From Armigeres subalbatus (taxonomy: Eukaryota; Arthropoda; Insecta; Diptera; Culicidae), in NCBI RefSeq assembly GCF_024139115.2, contig NW_026943162.1, positions 124,001 through 188,000 of the forward strand: a stretch of 64,000 nt of DNA, in the 5' to 3' direction. Shown here one piece after another: positions 1-12,592 of this stretch (within the stretch, counting starts at the first letter, position 1; every line of letters begins with the position of its first letter). The position numbers were made by a program, and so were the translations under genes. The notes beneath the pieces were generated by a model that saw only the letters and a list, made by a program, of their open reading frames with translations, searched no databases and was not told where the DNA came from.

Positions 1-270
1 TCACTTACTCCTTTTTTCATTCACCACTCTTACTCTCCATCCATCTCAATCACTCACTCTTAATCCTCCTCCTACCCATTACACTCTTATTCACTCAATT
101 ACTCTCTCCGCTCGCTAGCTCACTCTTAGTCACTTCCACACTTACTCATTTCTCACTTTACTAACTCTACGCTTTCTCCTCCTCCCTTCCTCCTTCTCTT
201 CTTTACTACTTACTTCCTCTTACTCACTTACTCTCTTCTCTTGTCTCACTCCACTCTCCTCACCCACTCA
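1..270. repeat. Pyrimidine-rich simple sequence
   Basis: Degenerate run of TCACT, CACTC and CTTACT words, almost purely C/T with scattered A on the + strand. No open frame and no terminal structure is visible. It abuts the hAT-like repeat that starts near 277 and is probably decayed microsatellite. Confidence 0.6.
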
Positions 271-276
271 CTAGTC

Positions 277-1153
277 CAGCGGTTCTCAACTCGGTGCATG
301 TATCTCTGGGGTACCTTTGTTGCCTAGGAGCCTCGACAACAAAGCGTAATTGGATGTATACATACTCAACCAAACTTGTTGTAAAGTTATGACTCGCGTT
401 TTTTTTTTTAAATCTTTTTGTGTACATAATACGCATGGCATCAGCAAATCAAGCCTATGAATCCTGTCTAACATGAATCTTCCTATTCGAAAAAAATGTT
501 AAACAATATGCTTAAATATCTCGTAATAAGTCTAAGGTTCGAAGTTTTTTTTGAAAAGCTCAGTTACTTTTTTACGAAAGAAATTGGAAGCATCCTGCTG
601 CTTCTAGCTAGCCTCTTTCCAAAGCATTCAGAAACCCTCATTTCAAGATAGAGCCTCTTTTCAAAGGCTCGGCAGCCTTCTTCCAAGGCTCGAGGATTCC
701 TTTCAAGAAGATCTGATGACCTTTCAAGAGGTTCGGATACCTCCTTAAAGCTTCCTTCAAGGGACTAATTTTTCTTCCAAGAGGATTGAAGCGTACTTCG
801 AGGCTCATGAGCCGTTTTTAAATGGCTCAGCCTTGAAGAGACTCGGAATCCTCTCTTCAAGATGCACGGAAGCCTCGTTTCAAGGGGCGGAGCCTTATTT
901 CAAAAGGTTTGGAGCCTCCTTTAAGAGGCCATAGGTCAATAGTCTAAGTCCTATAAATCTTTGATGTATAAACTTAATAAAATTAATTTCTGTTATAATG
1001 AAAATTTCAGTCACTTTAGCGTCGCATATCCCGTTAGCTTTAGTCCGTTTTCATATATCTTATCTACGCTTATATTAGTTTTACAAACTAGGGGTACCTT
1101 ATTTATGTGAAGCGTTTTGAAGGGTACCTCTCAATAAAGGTTGAGAACCGCTT
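277..1153. mobile_element. hAT-like non-autonomous repeat, copy 1
   Basis: The left end reads CAGCGGTTCTCAAC (277-290) and the right end GTTGAGAACCGCT (1140-1152), a near-perfect 14-bp inverted terminal pair of the kind found on hAT-superfamily elements. Between them lie AT-rich flanks and an imperfect tandem array (about 590-930) of a 24-27 bp unit around TTCAAGAGGCTCGGAAGCCT. There is no transposase. A clean 8-bp target duplication is not visible, although TAGTC occurs at both borders. A second, 5'-truncated copy lies at 31790-32622 and shares the internal array and the right end, so this is a real family. Confidence 0.65.
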
Positions 1154-2002
1154 AGTCGAGTTCTAAGACCACTTCATCCAGAATCCGTTGCTTTTACTAT
1201 ATCGACAGGATCAACATCAACCTTGTTGCCCTAGCTAGCCATGCTGATGGTGGTACGGTACCACTCTCTCATTTGTACATGAGAACCGCTGCAGATCTCC
1301 TCTACCTTCAGCACTTTTGGATTTTACGATTTATTGAAATGAAGTAAAACGAAATATTGACAATTCGGATATTGTGTCATTCGGGGTGTGTCCCATTTGT
1401 GGAAATGGCATCGAGGTAGTGACTCAGTCGTGGGGTGTCAGGCCTTGGCGAATCCGTTTGGCGACGGGTCGTTTGGCCGAATGCCGTTGGCCAGCTGGGT
1501 CGTTTGGCGAATAGTTAAAAATACCTCAGTTTAGAGCAATCCTTACTCCTCATTTCTTCTTTCTTTTTATTTCTTCCTTCTTCTTTCTTCAATCTTCCTT
1601 CTTCTTTTTCTTTGCTTCTCACTACTTCACATTCTCAAAACTTATCTAGTATTTCAACTGTTCAAACAAGCGATTGAAACATCCTAAACCGGTCGGGTAA
1701 TGGTGTTCAGAATATTGGTCTTCGGGAAATGGCATTATGGGTAACAGGTTAGGTAGTGTCGTTGAGTCAGTCTTTTGATGATGGTGCATTTCAACTGATC
1801 TCACAGCTGTGGTCTCCAGCACAAAATGAGCTAGAACAAAAAATCGTCACTTTTTTGGGACTGCCATACGATTCAGTTTTTTCACTTTGCACACAAGTTT
1901 GATAAATTTGTTATCATGGCTTGTTATGACTCAGAATCAGTTTTTGCTTTTCTTTTATCGTTGTTCGTTATCTGTAGAGCAATTTCTGCAAACCCTGATT
2001 AG
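1154..2002. other. Non-coding; degenerate TTGGCCGAA motifs and a pyrimidine tract
   Basis: No gene is supported. 1375-1520 carries several TCGTTTGGCCGAA/TTTGGCGAA words like those of the minisatellite at 52370-53000. 1545-1620 is a C/T-rich tract built on TTCTTCCTTC. The rest looks unique. Confidence 0.4.
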
Positions 2003-2372
2003 GTCACTTGGCCGAAAAGGTCATTCGGGGTGGAGTGACGTCAATTCTCACTTCTATCTCATACATCTCACTTCTTTCTACCTTTTCACAGCAAAATTGA
2101 ATGAAAGAGATGTCTCCTACCTGCCCATTTCTCACTTCTCTGCGAAAAATTGGACGTCTCCACTCACTTCGCACTTCTCATTGTCAAGAGTGTAAAAAAA
2201 CGTCTCATTTCTCCTCACTTAAGAAGAGAGAAAATGAGTGGTGGACGTCTCATTTCCTTCGCACTACTCACTTTTCACAGTGACAACTGGGAAAGAAGAG
2301 AGAAGTGAGACGTCTCATTTCACCCTCATTTCTCACTTTTCAAATGACCTATTCGGCCAAGTTACGTTTCGC
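2003..2372. repeat. Inverted-ended module with GACGTCTCATTTCTCACTT repeats
   Basis: The ends are inverted copies: AGGTCACTTGGCCGAAAAGG near 2003 and, reversed, the CCTATTCGGCCAAGTTACGT block near 2347-2366. The interior is an irregular array of GACGTCTC, ATTTCTCACTT and CACTTCTC words, some in inverted orientation (about 2215-2340). The short open frames here follow from repeat phase and show no protein signature. This looks like a small fold-back or composite repeat. Confidence 0.5.
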
Positions 2373-2562
2373 CCAAATGACCTCGTTAGTTTATTTGGTG
2401 GCTCAGGTGTGATATACACTTTGAGATCATGGTTCTTTGTGATACGTAACCATTTCATTGTGACACGAGGCTGTTCTACAATGTTTGGATAGGACGGGGT
2501 TTAGAGTTTGGGATCCGGAAAATTCAGCTTCCATCCGGTATTTGACTGGGACGATGTGGCGT

Positions 2563-2633
2563 GTCGTCGTAGCTTGATGGTTAAAGCTTCAGTCGCGTAC
2601 TGGAGGGTCATGGGTTCGAGTCCCATCAGAGGA
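2563..2633 (+). pseudogene. tRNA-like sequence (tRNA pseudogene or SINE head)
   Basis: A good A box (TAGCTTGATGGTTA, 2570-2583) and a perfect B box with T-arm are present: stem ATGGG/CCCAT around loop TTCGAGT, 2610-2626. The D-stem GCTT/AAGC and a five-pair anticodon stem (TTCAG/CTGGA) also fold. However, position 33 is C rather than U, the nominal anticodon would be GCG, and the seven acceptor pairs mostly fail (GTCGTCG against CAGAGGA). It is therefore probably not a working tRNA. It may head a SINE running into the AT-rich sequence to about 2700. Confidence 0.45.
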
Positions 2634-2639
2634 AAGTGG

Positions 2640-4930
2640 TTTCAATACATTTTCCAAATCAATATCTTCCACATAACGTACATATTCATATGAGTTTTCA
2701 TTAAATTTCTAGTTAAAAAGTGTTTCTTTGATTGATTTGGTTCGGAGGGTGTTGATTTAATTTTTTATCATATTTTTCACATTGCAAAACTCGTCTTATG
2801 AGAGTGAAGACTTTCACTAAAAGCTCAAATTTTCTTAATATATTTTTGCAGTTTCTAATGTGTGTCTCTGTATCAAGATAAACGTTTCATTTGTATTTGC
2901 TTTATTCACAGAGCCTTTTCACATAATGAGGTGTACAGATTTCGATACAGCACATTTGACCATTCGGTTGTATCGGATTTGGTCATACATAAGTCACAGG
3001 TTTTTTTGTTTTTATTGAGACTTTCAGCTAGACTGGCTCGTCTCCGATCAGTCACAGGATTTTTTATTTCCAGTGCTGCTTGGGAATTTATTCGTTGAAA
3101 CCATTCAGTGGCCTACTTTTCGATCTTGTTAATCAAATCAATCCACTAATTTGAGATTATGAGAATATTATTACTACCATTAATAACTGGATAATTTATT
3201 ATTTTCGCCATCACATACTTTTATTCCATTTCAAATATACGCCCCAAAACTTGAAATATGTTTATAAGAGCGACTCTTAACTTACACAAAGCTAGCCATT
3301 GTGATTAATATTAGGTTTGACATTCCTAAAGTAGACCAACATTCCGCCTCTTTCTCGTACACACATAACTAATGAATGCTCATCAGATATAATGGATGTG
3401 AAGAATCCATCCATCTTTTCAGAAAGTGACCTTTAATCACCGCTTTACCCACCCAAAGATAACAATGCGGGCACTTCGGGCAGCCCAAATTTAATAATCT
3501 TTTCAAACTAAAAATAACACGCAACCTGTTCATTTATTGTATAGTACATCATTCTCCATCCATTCGTGAGAACAAAAAACAAATCCCTTTTACTTTCTTG
3601 CTTCGAAGTTTTTTTTTCTCGTTCTTTCGAGCTCCGTTGTTCGGATCGCGTCATCCAGCTCACGCTGATTAACCCTCAAGCGCTCCACCTGGAAATCACC
3701 GCAACAGCCAACCGCCCTGGTTTTCCTATCCAGCAGCGGCAGAATTTGTTTAGCGGGGTGCTGGAGTTTACTATTGGCTTCCGATAAGTGTCATGCAATG
3801 GACGGTGATGAACAGCCAGCTAAACGGCCGCATTTTTTTTTCATCCAACGTCGTCGAATGCCAACCTTCACTAACCCACTCAATTCGCCGTAGAAGAATA
3901 AACGGATCGGTAGTTGCCCCACAGAGGACTTATAACTTTTAATTTGTTCATGCCAAATGATCGCTTGNNNNNNNNNNNNNNNNNNNNNNNNNAAATGCAG
4001 AACACTTTCGCAAAATCGTCTGGTATTGTTGACTTCAGCAGAATGACCTGAGCTAGGTGTAAGAACCCAGCAAACCCAGCAGAACGTTGTAATACGTAAC
4101 TTCTAGTTGAGTAGTCATAAACATAATACATGCGGGGAAACTTCGGGGAAGGAACCGCTGGCGCTGCCCGCTGCTTTTCGCAGCGCGAGACCCACAGACA
4201 GCTGTCACAAAGCAGTTTGAAATTTTAGGCACGTGTCGGGCTTTGGAGCAAATATTCAAAAATTATCAACCACTTGTTGAGTGGCGTTGGAATGGTGGAA
4301 AATGGAAATGTAGTTGGTTTTGGAGGGGAGGCACATGAATTTTTGAGCAACAGTTCGCATGTCTTTATTATGGAAAGTTGATTCTTGAACACTACACGAT
4401 AAGTGGGCACCGTGTATCTCTCGCTAATGGGCGTAAAAGGATGATAAACCGATTAGCTTAGAAGTGAGTGGGCCTTTGTAGCGTATTTCAAATATATCAC
4501 TGCTAAATCGTGATTAGATCCTTCGAATTCGCTTACAGTCATTGTATTTGGACATGTTCGATAAGTATATGAACTAAATTGAAAGACAACGTCATCCCGA
4601 ATAACACACTTGTTGTGGAAGCTTTTGTTACTCGTATGAAACAAAGTTAGATCACATTGGAATTGTAGTAACCAAATTAGTATAATTTGTGCTACTCGGG
4701 ATTAATATGTTCCGAGATACTGCAAACATCACAAGAAGACCAATCTATGCTTTCTAAATCAAGTATTTAATCAATTTAAATTCCTACGTCGTTCAAGGTG
4801 TGATGGAAACAATAAATCAGCTACTGCACAGGTACTGAATTCGGCGAATGATATTCAATGCATGCACTTCACACGCTTACTCCTAGTTGTCATGAAAATA
4901 AAACATATTTAAACTTCTTCATCTTCACGA
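2640..4930. other. Unique-looking AT-rich non-coding DNA with a 25-N gap
   Basis: No convincing gene. Short open frames at 2862-3098 and 3566-3787 show no recognisable domain. The assembly gap is at 3968-3992. From about 4920 the sequence drifts into degenerate AATCCAATTCAAAT words, the fringe of the large satellite. Confidence 0.5.
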
Positions 4931-4959
4931 AAATAGAAAAGCCCAAACAAATACAAGCT

Positions 4960-7900
4960 TAATGAACAAGAAATTCAAATACAAATTGAAAATAATCCAA
5001 ATTTAATCCATCCCCAACCTGAATTCAATAAATATTCAAATCCAATTTGAACCCAATAAAAAAAAATCCAATTCAAATTCAATTCATAACCAATCTTAAT
5101 GACATCGCAATCTAATTCTAATCTTAATACAAAATCCAGTATTCCAATCTAATCTGAATCAAACCCATTTCCAACCAGAATTCAATCCAAATCTAATCCA
5201 AATCCAATCAAAATCAAACTCAAACCCAATCAAAATCCAACCCACTTCCAATCCAAACCAATCCAAACCAACCAAACCAATCCAAACCAATCCAAATCTA
5301 ATCAAATCCAATCCAACCAACCACATCCAATCCAATCCAATCCAAACCAATCCAATCCAAACCAATCCAAACCAATCCAAACCAACCAACCAAACCAATC
5401 CAAACCAATCCAAACCAATCCAAACCAATCCAAACCAATCCAAACCAACCAACCAAACCAATCCAAACCAATCCAAACCAATCCAAACCAATCCAAACCA
5501 ACCAAACCAACCAAACCAACCAAACCAATCCAAACCAACCAAACCAATCCAAACCAATCCAAACCAACCAAACCAATCCAAACCAATCCAAACCAATCCA
5601 AACCAATCCAACCAATCCAAACCAACCAAACCAATCCAAACCAATCCAAACCAACCAAACCAATCCAAACCAACCAAACCAACCAACCAACCAATCCAAA
5701 CCAATCCAAACCAACCAAATCCAATCCAAACCAATCCAAACCAATCCAAACCAATCCAAACCAACCAAACCAATCCAAACCAATCCAAACCAACCAAACC
5801 AATCCAAACCAATCCAAACCAATCCAAACCAATCCAAACCAATCCAACCAATCCAAACCAATCCAACCAATCCAAACCAATCCAAACCAATCCAAACCAA
5901 TCCAAACCAACCAAACCAATCCAAACCAATCCAAACCAATCCAAACCAATCCAAACCAATCCAAACCAATCCCAAACCAATCCAAACCAATCCAAACCAA
6001 CCAAACCAACCAAACCAATCCAAACCAATCCAAACCAATCCAAACCAACCAAACCAATCCAAACCAACCCAAACCAATCCAAACCAATCCAACCAATCCA
6101 AACCAATCCAAACCAATCCAAACCAATCCAAACCAATCCAAACCAATCCAAACCAATCCAAACCAATCCAAACCAATCCAAACCAATCCAAACCAATCCA
6201 AACCAATCCAAACCAATCCAAACCAACCAAACCAATCCAAACCAATCCAAACCAACCAAACCAACCAAATCCAACCAATCAAACCAATCCAAACCAATCC
6301 AAACCAATCCAAACCAATCCCAAACCAATCCAAACCAACCAAACCAATCCAAACCATCCAAATCCAATCCAAACCAATCCAAACCAAACCAATCCAAACC
6401 AATCCAAACCAATCCAAACCAATCCAAACCAATCCAAACCAATCCAAACCAATCCAACCAATCCAAATCCAATCCAAACCAACCAAACCAATCCAAACCA
6501 ACCAAACCAATCCAAACCAATCCAAACCAACCAAACCAATCCCAAACCAATCCAAACCAATCCAAACCAACCAAACCAATCCAAACCAATCCAAACCAAT
6601 CCAAACCAATCCAAACCAATCCAACCAATCCAAACCAATCCAAACCAATCCAAACCAATCCAAACCAATCCAAACCAATCCAAACCAATCCAAACCAACC
6701 AAACCAATCCAAACCAACCAACCAATCCCAAACCAATCCAAACCAATCCAAACCAACCAAACCAATCCAAACCAATCCAAACCAATCCAAACCAATCCAA
6801 ACCAATCCAAACCAACCAAACCAATCCAAACCAATCCAAACCAACCAAACCAATCCAAACCAATCCAACCAACCAAACCAACCAAACCAATCCAAACCAA
6901 TCCAAACCAATCCAAACCAACCAAACCAACCAAACCAATCCAAACCAACCAAACCAACCAAACCAACCAAACCAATCCAAACCAATCCAAACCAATCCAA
7001 ACCAATCCAAACCAATCCAAACCAATCCAAACCAACCAAACCAATCCAAACCAATCCAACCAATCCAAACCAATCCAAACCAATCCAAACCAATCCAAAC
7101 CAATCCAAACCAATCCAAATCCAACCAAACCAATCCAAACCAATCCAAACCAATCCAAACCAATCCAAACCAATCCAAACCAATCCAAACCAATCCAAAC
7201 CAATCCAAACCAATCCAAACCAATCCAAACCAACCAAACCAATCCAAACCAATCCAAACCAACCAAACCAATCCAAACCAACCAAACCAATCCAAACCAA
7301 CCAAACCAACCAATCCAAACCAACCAAACCAATCCAAACCAATCCAAACCAATCCAAACCAATCCAAACCAACCAAACCAACCAAACCAACCAAACCAAT
7401 CCAAACCAACCAAACCAATCCAAACCAATCCAAACCAACCAAACCAACCAAACCAATCCAAACCAACCAAACCAATCCAAACCAATCCAAACCAACCAAA
7501 CCAACCAAACCAATCCAAACCAATCCAAACCAACCAAACCAATCCAAACCAATCCAAACCAATCCAAACCAATCCAAACCAATCCAAACCAATCCAAACC
7601 AATCCAAACCAACCAAACCAACCAAACCAATCCAAACCAATCCAAACCAATCCAAACCAATCCAAACCAACCAAACCAATCCAATCCAACCAATCCAAAC
7701 CAACCAAACCAAACCAATCCAATCCAAACCAATCCAAACCAATCCAAACCAACCAAACCAATCCAAACCAACCAAACCAATCCCAAACCAATCCAAACCA
7801 ATCCAAACCAATCCAAACCAATCCAAACCAATCCAAACCAATCCAAACCAATCCAAACCAACCAAACCAACCAAACCAATCCAAACCAACCAAACCAATC

Positions 7901-10900
7901 CAAACCAATCCAAACCAACCAAACCAATCCAAACCAATCCAAACCAACCAAACCAATCCAAACCAACCAAACCAACCAAACCAATCCAAACCAATCCAAA
8001 CCAACCAAACCAATCCAAACCAATCCAAACCAATCCAAACCAATCCAAACCAATCCAAACCAACCAAACCAATCCAAACCAACCAAACCAATCCAAACCA
8101 ACCAAACCAACCAAACCAATCCAAACCAATCCAAACCAATCCAAATCCAATCCAAACCAACCAAACCAACCAATCCAACCAATCCAACCAAACCAATCCA
8201 AACCAATCCAAACCAATCCAAACCAACCAAACCAATCCAAACCAATCCAAACCAATCCAAACCAATCCAAACCAATCCAAACCAATCCAAACCAACCAAA
8301 CCAATCCAAACCAATCCAAACCAATCCCAAACCAATCCAAACCAACCAAACCAATCCAAACCAACCAAACCAATCCAAACCAATCCAAACCAATCCAAAC
8401 CAATCCAAACCAATCCAAACCAATCCAACCAAACCAAACCAATCCAAACCAATCCCAAACCAATCCAACCAACCAAACCAATCCAACCAACCAAACCAAC
8501 CAAACCAATCCAAACCAATCCAAACCAACCAAACCAATCCAAACCAACCAAACCAATCCAAACCAATCCAAACCAATCCAAACCAACCAAACCAACCAAA
8601 CCAATCCAAACCAACCAAACCAACCAATCCAAACCAATCCAAACCAATCCAAACCAATCCAATCCAAACCAATCCAAACCAAACCAATCCAAACCAATCC
8701 AAACCAATCCAAACCAATCCAAACCAACCAAACCAATCCAAACCAATCCAAACCAACCAAACCAATCCAAACCAATCCCAAACCAAACCAATCCAAACCA
8801 ATCCAAACCAACCAAACCAATCCAAACCAATCCAAACCAATCCAAACCAATCCAAACCAACCAAACCAATCCAAACCAATCCAAACCAATCCAAACCAAC
8901 CAAACCAATCCAAACCAACCAAACCAATCCAAACCAACCAAACCAACCAAACCAATCCAAACCAATCCAAACCAATCCAAACCAATCCAAACCAACCCAA
9001 CCAATCCAAACCAATCCAAACCAATCCAAACCAATCCAAACCAATCCAACCAATCCAACCAATCCAATCCAAACCAACCAATCCAACCAACCAAACCAAT
9101 CCAACCAATCCAACCAAACCAACCAATCCAAACCAATCCAAACCAATCCAAACCAATCCAAACCAATCCAAACCAACCAAACCAATCCAAACCAATCCAA
9201 ACCAATCCAAACCAATCCCAAACCAATCCAAACCAATCCAAACCAATCCAAACCAATCCAAACCAATCCAAACCAATCCAAATCCAATCCAAACCAATCC
9301 AAATCCAATCCAAACCAATCCAAACCAATCCAAACCAACCAAACCAATCCAAACCAATCCAAACCAATCCAAACCAATCCAAACCAACCAAACCAATCCA
9401 AACCAATCCAAACCAATCCAAACCAATCCAAACCAATCCAAACCAACCAAACCAATCCAAACCAATCCAAACCAATCCAAACCAACCAAACCAACCAAAC
9501 CAATCCAAACCAATCCAACCAATCCAAACCAATCCAAACCAATCCAACCAATCCAAACCAATCCAAACCAATCCAAACCAATCCAAACCAATCCAAACCA
9601 ACCAAACCAATCCAAACCAATCCAAACCAATCCAAACCAATCCAAACCAATCCAAACCAATCCAAACCAATCCAAACCAATCCAAACCAATCCAAACCAA
9701 CCAAACCAATCCAACCAATCCAAACCAATCCAAACCAACCAAACCAATCCAATCCAAACCAATCCAAACCAATCCAACCAATCCAAACCAAACCAAACCA
9801 ATCCAAACCAATCCAAACCAATCCAAACCAACCAAACCAACCAAACCAACCAAACCAATCCAAACCAATCCAAACCAATCCAAACCAACCAAACCAATCC
9901 AAACCAATCCAAACCAACCAAACCAATCCAAACCAACCAAACCAACCAAACCAATCCAAACCAACCAAACCAATCCAAACCAACCAAACCAATCCAAACC
10001 AATCCAACCAATCCAAACCAATCCAAACCAATCCAAACCAATCCAAACCAACCAAACCAATCCAAACCAACCAAACCAATCCAAACCAATCCAACCAATC
10101 CAAACCAATCCAAACCAACCAAACCAATCCAAACCAATCCAAACCAATCCAAACCAATCCAAACCAACCAAACCAATCCAAACCAATCCAAACCAACCAA
10201 ACCAACCAAACCAATCCAACCAATCCAAACCAACCAAACCAACCAAACCAACCAAACCAATCCAACCAACCAAACCAACCAAACCAATCCAAACCAATCC
10301 AAACCAATCCCAAACCAATCCAAACCAATCCAAACCAATCCAAACCAATCCAAACCAATCCAAACCAATCCCAAACCAATCCAAACCAATCCAAACCAAT
10401 CCAAACCAATCCAAACCAATCCAAACCAATCCAAACCAATCCAAACCAATCCAAACCAATCCAACCAATCCCAAACCAATCCAAACCAACCAAACCAATC
10501 CAAACCAACCAAACCAATCCAAACCAATCCAAACCAACCAAACCAACCAAACCAATCCAAACCAATCCAAACCAACCAAACCAATCCAAACCAACCAAAC
10601 CAATCCAAACCAATCCAACCAATCCAAACCAATCCAAACCAATCCAAACCAATCCAAACCAACCAAACCAATCCAAACCAACCAAACCAATCCAAACCAA
10701 TCCAAATCCAATCCAAACCAATCCAACCAAACCAACCAAACCAACCAAACCAACCAAACCAATCCAAACCAATCCAAACCAACCAAACCAACCAAACCAA
10801 TCCAAACCAATCCAAACCAACCAAACCAATCCAAACCAATCCAAACCAATCCAAACCAATCCAAACCAATCCCAAACCAATCCCAAACCAATCCAAACCA

Positions 10901-12330
10901 ATCCAAACCAATCCAAACCAATCCAAACCAATCCCAAACCAATCCAAACCAATCCAAACCAATCCAAACCAACCAAACCAATCCAAACCAATCCAAACCA
11001 ATCCAAACCAACCAAACCAATCCAAACCAATCCAAACCAACCAAACCAATCCAAACCAATCCAAACCAATCCAAACCAATCCAAACCAATCCAAACCAAT
11101 CCAAACCAATCCAAACCAATCCAAACCAATCCAACCAATCCAAACCAATCCAAACCAATCCAAACCAATCCAACCAATCCAAACCAATCCAAACCAATCC
11201 AAACCAATCCAAACCAATCCAAACCAATCCAAACCAACCAAACCAATCCAAACCAATCCAAACCAATCCAAACCAACCAAACCAATCCAAACCAATCCAA
11301 ACCAATCCAAACCAATCCAAACCAATCCAAACCAATCCAAACCAATCCAAACCAATCCAAACCAATCCAAACCAACCAAACCAATCCAAACCAATCCAAA
11401 CCAATCCAATCCAAACCAATCCAAACCAACCAAACCAATCCAAACCAATCCAAATCCAACCAAACCAATCCAAACCAACCAAACCAATCCCAAACCAACC
11501 AAACCAATCCAAACCAATCCAAACCAATCCCAAACCAATCCAAACCCAATCCAAACCAATCCAAACCAACCAAACCAATCCAAACCAATCCAAACCAATC
11601 CAAACCAACCAAACCAATCCAAACCAATCCAAACCAATCCAAACCAACCAAACCAACCAAACCAATCCAAACCAATCCAAACCAATCCAAACCAATCCAA
11701 CCAATCCAAACCAACCAAACCAATCCAAACCAATCCAAACCAATCCAAACCAATCCAACCAATCCAAACCAATCCAAACCAATCCAAACCAATCCAAACC
11801 AATCCAAACCAACCAAACCAATCCAAACCAATCCAAACCAACCAAACCAACCAAACCAATCCAAACCAATCCAAACCAATCCAAACCAATCCAAACCAAT
11901 CCAAACCAATCCAAACCAACCAAACCAATCCAAACCAATCCAAACCAATCCAAACCAATCCAAACCAATCCAAACCAATCCAAACCAATCCAAACCAATC
12001 CAAACCAATCCAAACCAATCCAAATCCAATCCAAACCAACCAAACCAATCCAAACCAATCCAAACCAACCAAATCCAATCCAAATCCAATCCAAATCCAA
12101 TCCAAATCCAATCCAAATCCAATCCAAATCCAATCCAAATCCAATCCAAATCCAATCGAAGTCCAAATCAAATCCAATCTAAATCCAATTCAAATCCAAT
12201 CCAAATCCAATCCAAATCCAATCCAAATCCAATCGAAGTCCAAATCAAATCCAATCTAAATCCAATTCAAATCAAACTCAAATACAATCCAAATTCAGTT
12301 TGATTCTAATTCGAATCCAATCCAATTTAT
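4960..12330. repeat. Guanine-free CCAAA/CCAAT satellite, about 7 kb
   Basis: The core is built of blocks CCAAA, CCAAT and CCAA, joined mainly as the 10-mer CCAAACCAAT and the 9-mer CCAAACCAA. Occasional 11-mers (CCAAATCCAAT) and single-base slips also occur. From 5179 to 12157 (6,979 nt) the + strand has no guanine. The flanks change character: 4960-5225 is degenerate, and 12060-12330 is nearly pure 11-mer with a 77-bp direct duplication. The minus strand has no stop in long stretches of all three frames (5159-12166, 5302-12177, 6279-12155). This follows from the unit: a 10-nt unit read in any frame repeats the same decapeptide (LVWIGLDWFG). I regard none of these as genes. Confidence 0.97.
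12154..12275. repeat. 77-bp direct duplication at the satellite edge
   Basis: The block beginning AATCGAAGTCCAAATCAAAT occurs at 12154 and again at 12231, separated by pure 11-mer satellite. This is consistent with unequal exchange or slippage at the array border. Confidence 0.8.
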
Positions 12331-12337
12331 TCCAACT

Positions 12338-12592
12338 ACAAAGCAAGACCATGCTGAGGGTTGCTGGGTTCGATTCCCGGTACCGATCTAGACAATTCTC
12401 GGATTGTAAATTGTCTCGACTTCCCTGGGCAGTATCATCGTGCTAGCTTCATGATATACGAATGCAAAAATGGTAACTAGGCTTAGAAACCTCGCAGTTA
12501 ATAACTGTGGAAATGCTCAATGAACACTAAACTGTGAGGCGGCTCTGTCCCAGTGTGTGTAATGCCAATAAGAAGAAGAAGAAGAAGAAATT
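12338..12592 (+). mobile_element. Feilai-type SINE, 5'-truncated
   Basis: It begins inside the tRNA-related head at AAGCAAGACCATGCTGAGGG, has the B box GGTTCGATTCCC, then the Feilai body (TTGTCTCGACTTCCCTGGGC, CTCGCAGTTAATAACTGTGG) and ends in an AAG tail. The first 35-40 bases, including the A box, are missing and replaced by satellite-like sequence, so the element cannot be transcribed by pol III from its own promoter. Confidence 0.85.

Noticed and set aside
2563..2633. Functional tRNA gene
   Set aside because: The T-arm is perfect but the acceptor stem mostly fails to pair and position 33 is not U, so it is called a tRNA-like pseudogene or SINE head.
5159..12177. Giant minus-strand ORFs (up to 2335 codons) as protein genes
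   Set aside because: All three frames are open and give the same decapeptide because of unit length; composition is pure satellite with no domain, no codon bias and no promoter or splice signal.
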